From assembly GCF_048128805.1 (NCBI RefSeq), contig NC_136017.1, positions 5,664,307 to 5,728,306 of the forward strand: a stretch of DNA of 64,000 nucleotides, in the 5' to 3' direction. Source of the DNA: Centroberyx gerrardi (taxonomy: Eukaryota > Chordata > Actinopteri > Beryciformes > Berycidae). Position numbers and translations under genes: made by a program. Of this stretch, positions 53,263 through 63,124 are shown in pieces (within the stretch, counting starts at the first letter, position 1; the number at the start of each line of letters is the position of its first letter). The notes beneath the pieces are model-generated. The model saw only the letters and a program-made list of their open reading frames with translations. It made no database searches and had not been told where the DNA came from.

Positions 53263-56200
53263 GGAAAGCGTGGTCTACCTGGCCATGTTGGTAAACCAGG
53301 CCCTCTGGTAAGAATTGACACCTGCCAACACATTGAGTATATGGCAATATAAGCCAAGAAGCCTAAACGACAAGTGAAAACTAGCATAGCTCTAGTTACG
53401 TGCTTGCCACCTGTGAGCGTCTTGTCATAAAGTCAAATTACCAATAACAGCTGACCATTACAACTTAACAGCTAACATTATTGCTAACATATAAATACAC
53501 TTAGCAAGGCCTATCATGCTAATGTTACAGCCTCAACAAAGGATTAAGCCCACTTAAAATGAAGAAGTCCAACAAACAATATGCAAAACCTGAATCAAAC
53601 TATCTCATGTTGTAAAATTACACAACTTACCTTATAAGGAAACCAGGGAACTTTAAATGAGTCTTCTACTAGCTCATGGAACGCTTCCAAATCAAATTGT
53701 AGAGAAATATGAATTGGAAAAAGCAACGTTCCAATGCAGCTGAACTGAAAACTAGCGTCAGCAGGAGCATCAGCTGCTCTTTCAGACATGCACAGTTTAA
53801 CAAAGGACCTAATGAAAATCCTACAGTCACTTAAGTACACGCACATGTAGATGCTTACCGTTCTGGCTAGTATAAAAACAGTTAAAAAAAAAGACCAGCA
53901 GAATTTCCCTGAAGGATATACAGTATAATACTGTCAACCTGTGTTAATGTGTTAACTTTGAACCTTGAACTGAAGCCCTGTGTTGAATATTGAGCAAAAA
54001 TTCTTTCAACCACAGGGTCCCATGGGAATCACCGGTATGCCAGGTTTTCCAGGTAACCCAGGAATGAAGGTGAGGTCATTCACAGTCTGATGCCATGTAG
54101 TTTTGTACTTTCATCATTTCAACATAGAGGAAGTTTTGGGATATGTGTAGAAATTGGCTTAAATTGGCTTAGCTTGTGCATTATGGAGCTTACTGTGAAA
54201 TCTTAAATAACTTGTAAGGATCCTTGAATTTCATCTAACAAGACCTTGAAAGTCATTGAAAAGTCCTTGAAATGTCCAAGTGAGTGTGGGAACCCTGAGT
54301 AGAAGTTGTTTCCCTGACCTGATGTCATCCTTTGGTTCAGGGTGAAGCAGGACCGACAGGGGTGAGAGGGGGTGAAGGACGACAAGGACCCAGGGGAGAA
54401 GCCGGTCGTGTAGGACCAGCCGGACCCACAGGAACGCAGGTGTGTAATAGGTCAAAGGTCATTTTATAATAGGATCACAATTCTATGTTTATTTGTGGCA
54501 AAATATAGAAGTGAACTGTGAAGTGAACTTATAAACTGATAAAATACAATGTCATCACTAATCTGTGCAGCTGTGAGAAAAACAGCGGTTTGTAAAAACA
54601 TCTCACCTGAAAATAATGTAAATATTCATAATAAAACAAAGAAAACAACAACCAAAAAATAAAGACGCCAAGCTCAGTACTTCTACTTTCCTTTTTTATT
54701 TAGGTCTTTATGCCTGGAATTACTTGCTTCCTTTGAGACAAATGTTTTGCATACGAAACATGTTTCAGGTTCATTAAATTATTCATATTTTTGGCTTTGG
54801 ATAAATGGAGAACTCACAAATATAGCTAATCCTATAGAAATGAATGCATCAATTACTTTTACTTACAATACTTTTACTTAAGTATAATTTTGAATAAAGG
54901 CTTCTAACTTCTACCAGAGCTATTCCACCATGGCATTTTTACTTTTACTTTTATCAGGTAAAGACTGGTAATGTGATGTAATGTTTACATTATTAAGGAA
55001 TATATTAAGTCTTGAGAGATATTTTGTTTTTTCACAGGGCTCCGCAGGATCTGATGGAGGTCCAGGTGCCAGAGGCCAAACAGTAAGTATGAATCATGAA
55101 CATTGGCTCAACTGTTGATCAAGTATTTCATGCTAGTCACTTACACTACATGTATGGAAACAACTCCAAATGTATCTTTGACAGAATAAATTGAAGAGTT
55201 GATTTCCAAAATGTTGTATATATACATTATTTAAAAAAAATACATCCTTCACCTGAAGTTTATCATTCAATATCTTCAAAATATATAGAATCCATTCTGT
55301 AAAACTGGAAAACATACTTTCAAATCATTCTGCTAGACTTTCATACATGTGTGGAGATTCAAACTCAGCATATACTCAGGCTCATAACTACTCTTTTGCA
55401 ACATTGTTGTGGTTGCAAGGTTTTGTTTTATGGTTTTCACACCTTACAGTCACTAGAAAGTTGTGAAAACACCTGAACTAAAACATTTCCAACACAAATC
55501 CTTAAAGCTGCATTAGGAAACTTAACGTTAGCAGCTCCAAATGGCAGCGAGAGGTTAAAATTTTTTAACTTTAATACCAAGAAATCGTTGTTTGTGATTT
55601 GTGATTTAGCTGATAAGACAGGTGTATTTTTACATAAACATCTTTCCTAGTGCAGCTTTAAAAATCTGCAAATGTCTATGAAATCTTAGTTCTCTGATAT
55701 TTGGCTTTTGGAGAGAGTTATTCATGTTCCTAATTATCGATAGACGGTCTTAGAATATAGGAATGACATGAATTCTTAAAATGAGCAGTATTCAACAAGT
55801 GATGAATGAAAAGTTTTGACATTTTTTGTTGAAGCTATGTCTGCTCCTCTTCCTCCCAGGGTCTGGCGGGTGTCCAGGGTCCGGTGGGGCTGCTGGGCCC
55901 AGCGGGACCCCCCGGTCCCCAGGGAACTACAGGAGCACCGGGACCCAAGGGCCAACTGGTACAGGCTCTCATTTCATCTAAGTACCCTGATGAATAACTC
56001 ACTCACCTCATGAATCTTCTGCTATTTCCATCTCTCTCTGTCTTTGAGCATAGGCTTGTAACTTTGAGGCTTGAGACTTGAGACTACCTTCACCAATTGA
56101 AATACTAATTTAGTTAGTAGTTAGTAGTAGATCCATAATGTACAGTACTGGAAGCCTTATGTATGTAACTCTCGCTCATATGATCCTTTCTTGCAGGGTG

Positions 56201-59200
56201 ATGTTGGACTGCCTGGGTTCAAAGGAGAAGCTGGACTTAAGGGAGAAACGGTAAGATGAAAAGCACCTTAAAGGATAACGCTGGTGTTTTTTAATGCATT
56301 TCTTACCGTCAACAAATCTTATGAAAATAACAAAATCAGCAATGAATTTGTTTTGCTAACAAGGTCGTCCATGTAGCCGATGCCCAATAAAGCCTCATGT
56401 CCCAGCAGCCATAGAACTCCATTGTACTAAAAAAGAGCCATGCCGTTGCTCTGGGCAACATATTTCATCATCACGATGCACCGGGCCGGCCGACTTTTTC
56501 CTCAAACAACTTAATAAGCCGGCTGTAAACACTTTGCGATCTCAGGAAAGTAGTTCCGTAGCACTGAAAATAGTTCCCGGCGTAATGAAGAATTTGTTCC
56601 CATTTGAATTTGATTTGGTAATAACTACAACAGCCTGACTTTTCACGGTAACAGTTAGCGACTTTTACAATTGAAACTACGTCTTTGTGAGTTTTATTTC
56701 AAGGTTTTTAGCTTACAATTGGAGCCAATGACTTCCGGTTTGAAGGCTAAAAAGGGATCGTGGGAAGTCAGAAAGTAACAGGAGTAGAGCAAACGCATTG
56801 TTGATTTTGTTGTTTTTATAGGATTTGTTGACGGTAAGAAATGCATTAAAAAACACCGGCCTTATCCTTTAAATGAATGAACGCTTTCCACAATAAAACC
56901 CCTAAAAAAATCCCTCAGCTTATGCTCAGTCACATTCAAACACATACACACTCTCTTACATGTTGTGTTGAAATGACAGTGGATGTAAGGAGTGATGGTG
57001 TAGCTCATATGCTGTTTGTAAACCTGAATGAGAAGATGAAAGACTGGTTTGTTGGAAGGATGGATTGATTGATTGATTGATTAATAATTAATAATAATTG
57101 ATTACATTTATATAGCGCTTTTCAAGGCACTCAAAGTGCTTCACATATGGGGGGGGGGAGGGGGGTAACTCAACTCATCCACCACCGGTGATTGATTGAT
57201 TGATTCAGCCATTGGTTAATTGATTGTAATGTGATGTTAGGGTGAGCCTGGTGCCCATGGTGTGTTGGGCCCAATGGGAGAGGAGGGGAAGCGGGGAATC
57301 CGGGGTGACGCTGGGTCCATCGGTGCTGCAGGACCCACCGGCGAGACGGTGAGTCGACTTCTTCTCGCACCTCAAAATATCATAAACTGTGACTTTTGCT
57401 GGTTGATTCAGCATCACTATGATCCTCCATGTCACTGTTGTGACTCCGCATTGGACCTGTAAATGCAAAGTTTTACTTCGCCCGTTGTGGGTCAAAATGA
57501 ATAAGCAAGGTTCAAGAGTCTTCTGTGGATTCTTTATTCAGACATGCATGGTTCAGTTCAGTGTTCCAGACAAGCAACAAAGAAGTGACCAAGACAGGAG
57601 TTTACGATCCACTTATATCGGTTAAAGTAAACAAAACTATAAATCTTGGCCCATAGCCAAACCTACTTGGCTCAAAACCAACCCACCAGTTCGGATTTTA
57701 ACTGCGTGTCCACCTATAGAATCACTCAAAACCACACATAACCATATATAGTGATCATGCATGCATTCAAGCACTGATTACATCATTGTAGTAAGCAGGA
57801 CAAAAAACACTCCACTTTTCCGGACAAAGGAAAGTAAGAACAGAGTGTACTATTCATATAAAAAAGCACAATATTCATTTTATTTCTTACAGACCGAATG
57901 CCTGTTCATGCTTTTCCTTGTCAGTACTGGAGTTTTGAGTAATAAACCATTGATGTAATACAAATTTGTGCAGCTGATAGCGATGCAATTACATTAATGG
58001 TTCATTATGTTAATGGAAATGTTATTATATTTACAGTTGAAATATGTGATATGAGGCTTTCTGCTGCTATTGCAGAAAAAAATAACATAATTACAACTCC
58101 AATTTTGGTGATTTTCATGGTTTTACAACACCTGAACTGAAGATTTTCACAGTCCTTTAAGGCTTGAGTAATGAAACCGATTCAAAACTCCAATCTGAAA
58201 ACAATGCTGTTTTTCCAAATTCTTGAAAAAACTGACTTTTTGAAAACGCATTTTGTAGAAGATGTAGGAGATTCTAAAGTTTATAACTTTTTAGATTACA
58301 ACCTGTTTTTTGGATATTATTATGCACTGAATATTTACATGTGGTTCAATCTTATCAATCCATTCCAGGGTGCTCCAGGAAACAGAGGTTTTCCCGGTGC
58401 AGATGGTTTACCGGGACAAAAGGTGTGTTGACTTCTTATCAAATTACTCATAATTATGACAGAATTTAACTACTGAGGATGGTGATGATGATGGCGATGA
58501 TGGTGATGATTCTTCACCTTCATCTTCATCCAGTCCGTTATCGTGATATTGAATGTTTAATGTTTGGCTGACCAGGGCGCCCAAGGTGAAAGAGGGTTGT
58601 CAGGTTCAACCGGTGCCAAAGGTTCCCCCGGGGATCTAGGACGCAACGGAGAGCCAGGTTTACCAGGAGCACGGGTAAGGCAGGCACAGCAACACGCTCC
58701 ATTTTGTCTCTCATTGTGTTTTCTGAGTGTGAGCAGAAGTTTTATTAAAAAGTGAAAGTAATTAGTCAGTATCATGGCATTACATATGTTTTATTTATTA
58801 CTTCTTTTATATTCATATATTCTTCTTTAAATTAATTCTTCAGTAAATCCTCATGAGAACTTTGATACCCATAACTGCTATTTGTCCACCACTGTGCAAC
58901 CCAACTCACCTGCATCCTCTCCCTCTTAATTGTGTGATGTTATGTCATATTTGTTTCCTGCAAGTTTCTCCTAAAATGTGAAGAATCAGTCAATCTTGGG
59001 TCATACAAAGTTCTGACTGAAATGCAGTGATGAATCAGGAATATTTCAACTAGAAACAGTAAAAGAATCTGGCAAGATTAATAACAGAAGGTTTTAGGAG
59101 TGCAACAATCTTTAAAGGTCCCATATTATAGGAATTCAAATGTTCCTCTATGCAAAGACATAAATGATAAAAGATGTTAAATGAAGACATTGTTAAAGTT

Positions 59201-62200
59201 TGATTTTGTTTGAGTGGTTAAATTTGAAGTTATTGCTTTTTCAAAAATTCCCGCCTTTTTATAGGCAGTTTCAGACTAATTCCAGAAAACGCATCACATC
59301 TGGACTCGGTCCTGATTGGCTCCCTCACTGAACAGTTACTGAAATCCGTCCAATCAGGCTTGCAGCATTTGAACTGGAAAGCCTCCACTCAGCAGGTTTA
59401 CCTTGTTCGAATTAGAGGAGCTGCTGCTGTCGACCAATCAGGGCACAGTATTGTGACAACTTAGTCTTCAAATTCATTCAATAAATACTCTTTTAACTAA
59501 ACTACATTTATTTGCAAAACATCATGAAGAACATTATTCTTACCCTGAGCCATAGAATATCTGAAAACAAAATCATGAAAAATGAATAATATGGAACCTT
59601 TAAAGTAATGCTTAAGAGACAATATTGCGGCATTCACTTGCGAAAGGAAAATGTAATGACAATGATGAAAATATGAGGTTGTTTTCTAATTTTTCTACTT
59701 TTTTCCACAGGGTCTGACAGGTCTTATTGGTTCCCAGGGAGCAGAGGGAAAGCAAGGACCAATGGTACACAGGAACTTTTTACTTTAAACAGTGTTTTTT
59801 TTTATAGTTTCACATGACGTCCTAAAGCAACTGATTCAGAATTCACTGTTCCCCCAACCACAGAGTATAGTATGTACAGTATTTTTAACATGATGGCATA
59901 TATTTACATTCCTTTGTTTCCAGGGCGGATCGGGAGAAGACGGGAAACCAGGTCCAGCTGGTTCAGTTGGTGGCAGAGGTGCAGCTGGATCGATGGGCCT
60001 ACCAGGACCAAAAGGCTTTGCTGTCAGTATCTCAGCACTTCTGGATGACATTCATTCATTCACTGAGCTTAACAGACAAATATTGTGTTTATGACGTGAA
60101 ATTATAAAATATAACGTAAGCCATGGCTGCTGGTTGTCCACCGTTGTGCTGTATGTTATATATCATGTGTGATATATGCAGGAGTGGAAAGAGAACCAAA
60201 AATCCTGCTCAAGTAGAAGTACTGTTACTTTGCTGAAATTCTACTGAAGTAGAAGTAAAATTACTGGTGTAAAAATGTACTTAAGTAATAGTAAAATGTA
60301 GCACAAAGTAGCTAAAAATATACTCAGAGTAAAACTGAGTTACTAAAAAACATATTGTTGCGTATGATCTTTCCCATGCAAAGCAAAAAGGATGAGATTT
60401 TGCACAAAAATATTAACTATTATTGACTATTTTTAACTTTCTGGAAAAAATATTCTAAAATTCATGTAATCATTTGATCTGTGATAAATATAAACTTGAA
60501 ATGCTCATCCACCTTATTCAATAATGTTACTACACTGATGTTTCTTTTTGTACTAGCAACTAGCTAGCATGGCTAGCAAACTAGCTAGCCAACAACCAGG
60601 CTAACACAAACCAATAATACTGTAGCTGGATGGATGTTAACTAAGCTACTATCATGGATACATTTGAGCAGCTAATGAACAGTTTGTTATTTTAATGTTT
60701 CATTTGCTTGCTTGTGCTGGTTTGATGCAGATAAATTTAAAATTGACACTGTTTGCTAATGCTAATGCTAATAGAGTGCTAGTGTTACTAGAGAGCCTAC
60801 AGAATTCTGGATGAAATTTAAAATGTAGTGAAGTAAAATGCTTCAGTCAAAACCGACTTAAGTAAAATTAAAATTACTGACTTCAAAAATTACTGTACAC
60901 AGAAAAAGCTGCACAATTACATACAACATGATAGCCTTGGTAACACAACAGTTTGGGTTTATTTTCAGGGCGATCCTGGGAAGACTGGAGAGACTGGCAC
61001 CCCCGGTTCAGCAGGTCAAAGGGTACGTTGTTTTCAGCAAGGACTGAAATAATCTTCACTTCTTGTCGGGGCTTCATGTTAGATATTAATGAACAAAGAT
61101 ATTGAGAGGTGACTGTCTTTCAGGGACCAAACGGAAAAGACGGAGAGGGAGGCGCCGCCGGTCCCACTGGCCCAGCTGTAAGCATCTTCTGCTGTTGACA
61201 AAATATCCTGTTAATGATATAATATTATTTTTAAATTATCATATTAATATAATCAATGATCACTATTATCAATAGCAGTGATGCTGTTTTTCTTTCCTCC
61301 AGGGTACTGCAGGGACGAGAGGAGAGCAGGGACCCCAGGGAGTGAATGGTTTCCAAGTAAGCTGCATCCCATAATTATATGAACACAATACCTCAGACAC
61401 TCAAGGCCAAGCCGCCATCAACTGACTGCCATTTTGAATTTTAGTACTGAAATATCTCATCTTTCAAAATGATCCACTTTCTCCGGTGGTGTTAGTTTTT
61501 CAAAATCAGGCAAGGAAATACTATTTGTAATTATCTTTATGCCCGTTATTTGTTGACTTGCTGGCCTTCTCTTAGACCCCAAAAACTACTGACTAGCTGT
61601 TGATATGTTTGTTTATTATTGTATTAAAATTAAAATACATGCTTTGGTGTATTTCAGGGTTTGCCTGGGCTGCCAGGCCCACCCGGAGAGTCAGGAAAAC
61701 CAGGTGATGAGGTAAAGTAATGCAAACAATTAACCTTTAAAACCATTTTTTGTACCGTTGTATTCTTATGCTTTCTCAATATTTAGTTAGCGCTTTTCAC
61801 CTAAGAAAGTATTTCCCATAAGATATATAATAGACATAAAAACATATAATATACTGTATCCAATCATAAGCATTACATGTTAAAGCACATGTTGATTATT
61901 TTCGTTTGGTTGTTGGTGTCTTCAGGGTATTGCTGGAGAGGGTGGAGCTGCTGGTGCTACAGGTCCAAGGGTGAGTCCATTAATGAGGTATAAGTGTTGA
62001 CCGCTTCATTATTGAATTCATACTTTTCAATTTCAGGCATTTAGCTGACGCTTTTCTCCACAGTGACTTACAATGAGTGTAAAGGTTGAGTTAATTCATC
62101 ATTCAGTATCGCTACACAGCAAAATTGTCACTGTTAATTTAACTCTGAGAGTGTAAGAAGCAGCATTAAATGTCCGCACCCATCACAGTTAATTTAACAC

Positions 62201-63124
62201 TTTTAGATAGTTTTGAACAGAGACACATCAGCTCTGGGTGGACAAAAACACTCCAATCAACACCTGTCAAATCAAAAGAATTGTCGCTGAAAAATCAACA
62301 CAAAAAATTAGAAAATTTTCTGTGTAAAATGAAGATTTAGTCTGTAAACGTTTCATCTTTTGGTTTAAAAGGTCTTGAATTATCTACTATCCTTTAAATA
62401 AATACTCTTACTGTTTTAATTTTGTCACTTATGAACACTGGAAAATTTGCTATATAAAATACACTATCAATCCCTTTGTATGGGTTGACGTCACTCTTTC
62501 CAAATAGTGGAAATCTAATTTTGGAATAAATCTCTTCTTTTCTACTTCTTCTCCCGCTGGTTGTCCCTGCAGGGAGAGCGAGGCACTCCAGGAGAGAGAG
62601 GTGATGTCGGACCCAACGGCCTTCAGGGACCCAAAGGTAGTCCAGGAACACCAGGACCAGACGGGCCAAAGGTATGGCAACCATCACACACACCTTTTAT
62701 CCTGAGAATACATTACGTTTGTAGACTTTGGACTTAGATTGTGTAGTTACACTGTTGTAACTACTGTAAATTATGTATTGGGGAGATTATTAAGTGCAAA
62801 CAGTTTTATTGTGTACCTATAATGCTTTTCCTTAGGTCAATACACAAGTTAATGCACTGGAATAAGGGCATAGTAGAAACATTGACATTTATTTACATGA
62901 AAATGTCATGAATTATTACTTTAAGTGACATTCTCTAAAAATGGGAACAGGTGGTTACTAATGTAGAGAGACACTTTTGTCATTGTGCATCTTATTAAAT
63001 CCTCTGCATCCTGTAGGGTAACCCTGGTCCAACCGGTGGGGTCGGAGAGCCAGGATCTCCAGGACTCATGGGGATGCCGGGGGAGAGGGGCATCCCAGGA
63101 CCCTCCGGACCGAAGGGAGACGCA
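33165..63124 (+). CDS. col5a2: Collagen alpha-2(V) type fibrillar procollagen (exons 1-37; 3' end outside)
   Basis: A secreted fibrillar collagen chain that pairs with alpha-1(V) and regulates type I fibril diameter. The 37 exons in the window encode 986 residues: signal peptide (33165-33255), four VWC modules (exons 2-5), a short N-propeptide helix, the N-telopeptide, and 564 residues (188 triplets) of the roughly 1014-residue main helix. All exons have GT-AG sites and matching phases. Assignment to COL5A2 rather than COL1/2/3 rests on GHPSHPG before the telopeptide, [40 protein letters not shown], GEEGKRG.RGD and [16 protein letters not shown], in the human order. The fish a or b paralogue cannot be decided. 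The gene continues past the right edge; the C-propeptide is not seen. No frame break or Gly-X-Y interruption occurs in the main helix. Confidence 0.93.
34876..35078. mobile_element. Nested palindrome of alternating inverted units
   Basis: A unit around ggacttaaaatgaagagttg and its complement caactcttcattttaagtcc occurs four times in alternating orientation. The whole is enclosed by gatgtcc...ggacatc ends with A/T runs. It forms two adjacent hairpins inside one larger palindrome. It looks like a fold-back transposon that has duplicated or inverted part of itself. No open frame is present. Confidence 0.7.
36259..36383. repeat. Compound (TG)n-(TG)n-(AG)n microsatellite
   Basis: TG runs at 36259-36300 and 36308-36340 are followed directly by an AG run to 36383. 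Open frames across it on both strands (repeated CV, RE or SL residues) are artefacts. Confidence 0.96.
36608..36631. repeat. G24 homopolymer
   Basis: 24 consecutive G residues on the plus strand in col5a2 intron 1. It could form a G-quadruplex. Such runs are also a common place for sequencing or assembly length errors. Confidence 0.9.
37284..37517 (-). other. Unassigned 77-codon open frame with a possible membrane segment
   Basis: A minus-strand ATG frame ([14 protein letters not shown] start) with a central hydrophobic segment ([17 protein letters not shown]) and a basic, Pro-rich end. Its size and layout recall small mitochondrial membrane proteins, but I cannot match it to one. It lies antisense in col5a2 intron 1 without visible splice partners. 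It may be a retrocopy fragment or chance. Confidence 0.2.
39243..39440. repeat. Dispersed repeat starting 'cctgatattgagttgca', copy 2
   Basis: The second copy of the repeat at 30778-30925, here longer. It includes attggtatagattaaataag and aaatcaataagggat before the end. Confidence 0.5.
40175..40242. repeat. (CT)n microsatellite, slightly interrupted
   Basis: A CT run with single-base breaks (cactct, ctgtct) in col5a2 intron 1, about 620 bp before the first VWC exon. Confidence 0.95.
40865..41077 (+). CDS. col5a2: col5a2 exon 2: VWC module 1
   Basis: A 213-nt exon, phase 1 to 1, residues 31-101. It has the ten cysteines of a collagen VWC domain: TC, EPC, VCMC, VVC, VVC, GDC, ECCPVC. The [11 protein letters not shown] end is typical. 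By eye it differs from module 2 at about 19 of 213 bases. The donor is GTAAAA in an A-rich run. VWC modules of procollagens can bind BMP/TGF-beta ligands (known for type IIA); whether this copy does is unknown. Confidence 0.92.
41078..44102 (+). repeat. Duplicated intronic sequence between VWC exons 2, 3 and 4
   Basis: Introns 2 (41078-42874) and 3 (43088-44102) share matching blocks downstream of each VWC exon. One is aagtcaggagtgctgagtct against gagtcaggactgctgggact (near 41435 and 43223). The other is the cacttctttatat...tttgcactt.atgtaagttgc tail (near 41615-41690 and 43715-43800), which resembles a fish retroposon end. The exon was therefore duplicated together with its downstream intron. 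A different repeat class inserted before duplication would explain it equally well. Confidence 0.55.
42875..43087 (+). CDS. col5a2: col5a2 exon 3: VWC module 2
   Basis: 213 nt, phase 1 to 1, residues 102-172. The central part from the IWSPEPCR segment to GDCQ is almost identical to module 1. The differences cluster at the two ends (KVHSN against KLYSN, and the [10 protein letters not shown] linker). All ten cysteines are kept. The acceptor is tttcatgaAG|AT, shared with exon 4. Confidence 0.92.
44103..44321 (+). CDS. col5a2: col5a2 exon 4: VWC module 3
   Basis: 219 nt, phase 1 to 1, residues 173-245. It is close to modules 1 and 2 across [20 protein letters not shown]. It differs in [10 protein letters not shown] and in the Thr/Ser-rich linker [14 protein letters not shown], which could be O-glycosylated. 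All ten cysteines are kept. Confidence 0.92.
45045..45269 (+). CDS. col5a2: col5a2 exon 5: VWC module 4 (ancestral-type copy)
   Basis: 225 nt, phase 1 to 1, residues 246-320. This copy is clearly different from modules 1-3 and closest to the single human COL5A2 VWC ([18 protein letters not shown] against YLNRDIWKPAPCQICVCD). It is therefore likely the original module. It has ten cysteines and is preceded by a charged AAEEKKGE linker. Confidence 0.93.
46380..49553 (+). CDS. col5a2: col5a2 exons 6-11: N-propeptide helix and N-telopeptide
   Basis: Exons: 46380-46396, 46492-46524, 46662-46694, 47686-47739, 49041-49133 and 49479-49553. After the EIMGFK linker comes a short Gly-X-Y stretch with one break (GDIPYVVG, like human GLVPVVTG) that ends [10 protein letters not shown]. 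The 25-codon exon 49479-49553 is the telopeptide [16 protein letters not shown], with the cross-link lysine of EKSG conserved. Where human has Ala-Gln before MAG, a possible N-proteinase bond, this gene has Ser-Gln. Confidence 0.88.
47995..48260. repeat. Dispersed repeat, second copy of the 15830-16100 family
   Basis: It shares gtaaattcctaaatctgtaa, the cagtagaaactcttg block, a long T run and an aatttcccccttggatca end with the pwp2-intron copy. It lies in col5a2 intron 9. Confidence 0.45.
49770..63124 (+). CDS. col5a2: col5a2 exons 12-37: first 188 triplets of the main triple helix
   Basis: All 26 exons begin with a Gly codon and are 45, 54, 99 or 108 nt, the classic fibrillar collagen pattern. 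Starts and ends: 49770-49814, 50226-50279, 50594-50647, 51049-51102, 51822-51875, 52025-52078, 52840-52884, 52978-53031, 53263-53307, 54016-54069, 54341-54439, 55038-55082, 55860-55958, 56197-56250, 57241-57348, 58369-58422, 58576-58674, 59711-59764, 59924-60022, 60969-61022, 61124-61177, 61303-61356, 61658-61711, 61926-61970, 62573-62671, 63017-63124. Every third residue is Gly. RGD occurs in GIRGDAG (57241 exon) and GERGDVG (62573 exon). The 57241 exon has a weak, pyrimidine-poor acceptor. Confidence 0.93.
50866..50915. repeat. (TAG/TAT)n trinucleotide-rich tract
   Basis: Repeated tagtagtag units interrupted by aatag, part of a wider low-complexity stretch (50790-50970) in col5a2 intron 14. 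Confidence 0.8.
52249..52602. mobile_element. Inverted-repeat element with GGTTCT/AGAACC motifs
   Basis: The left end actcttaataaaaggggttc is complementary to the right end gaaacccctcttctctgtg with a few mismatches. Inside are many ggttctt/aagaacc words. It resembles a widespread fish MITE. It lies in col5a2 intron 17 and is non-coding. Confidence 0.6.
53199..53262 (+). repeat. (CT)n microsatellite forming the polypyrimidine tract of col5a2 exon 20
   Basis: CT repeats run with one break (cactct) straight into ctcAG|GGAAAGCG, so the pyrimidine tract of this acceptor is a microsatellite. Length variation here would change the tract but should keep a strong acceptor. Confidence 0.95.
55506..55657. 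mobile_element. TTAA-bounded inverted-repeat element B
   Basis: TTAA then agctgcattaggaaa on the left; tttcctagtgcagct then TTAA on the right. The arms match over about 15 bases. The element is 152 bp, lies in col5a2 intron 23 and is non-coding. Confidence 0.6.
56272..56868. mobile_element. TTAA-bounded inverted-repeat element C
   Basis: The arms are about 70 bases: aggataacgctggtgttttt on the left and the complement of aggataaggccggtgttttt on the right, both continuing with the taatgcatttcttaccgtca segment. TTAA flanks both ends (56268-56271, 56869-56872). The core is about 450 bp and richer in GC. This is the best-preserved of the four TTAA elements. It lies in col5a2 intron 25. Confidence 0.8.
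59116..59599. mobile_element. TTAA-bounded inverted-repeat element D
   Basis: TTAA then aggtcccatattata on the left; ataatatggaacct then TTAA on the right. The core contains several cctgattggc/ccaatcag words. It is 484 bp long, lies in col5a2 intron 28 and is non-coding. Confidence 0.7.
60175..60340. repeat. Dispersed repeat rich in AAGTAGAAGTA words
   Basis: It begins aggagtggaaagagaaccaa and continues with repeated aagtagaagta and cttaagtaa motifs. It resembles a common fish MITE end; a partial counterpart occurs near 60845-60890. It lies in col5a2 intron 30. Confidence 0.4.
62036..62320. repeat. Two dispersed repeat fragments in col5a2 intron 35
   Basis: First, a ggcatttagctgacgctttt-type fragment (62036-62080), also seen near 50310 and 51200. 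Second, a block with gttaatttaacactttt and gctgaaaaatcaaca (62150-62320), shared in order with 38245-38400. Neither codes for protein. Confidence 0.5.
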
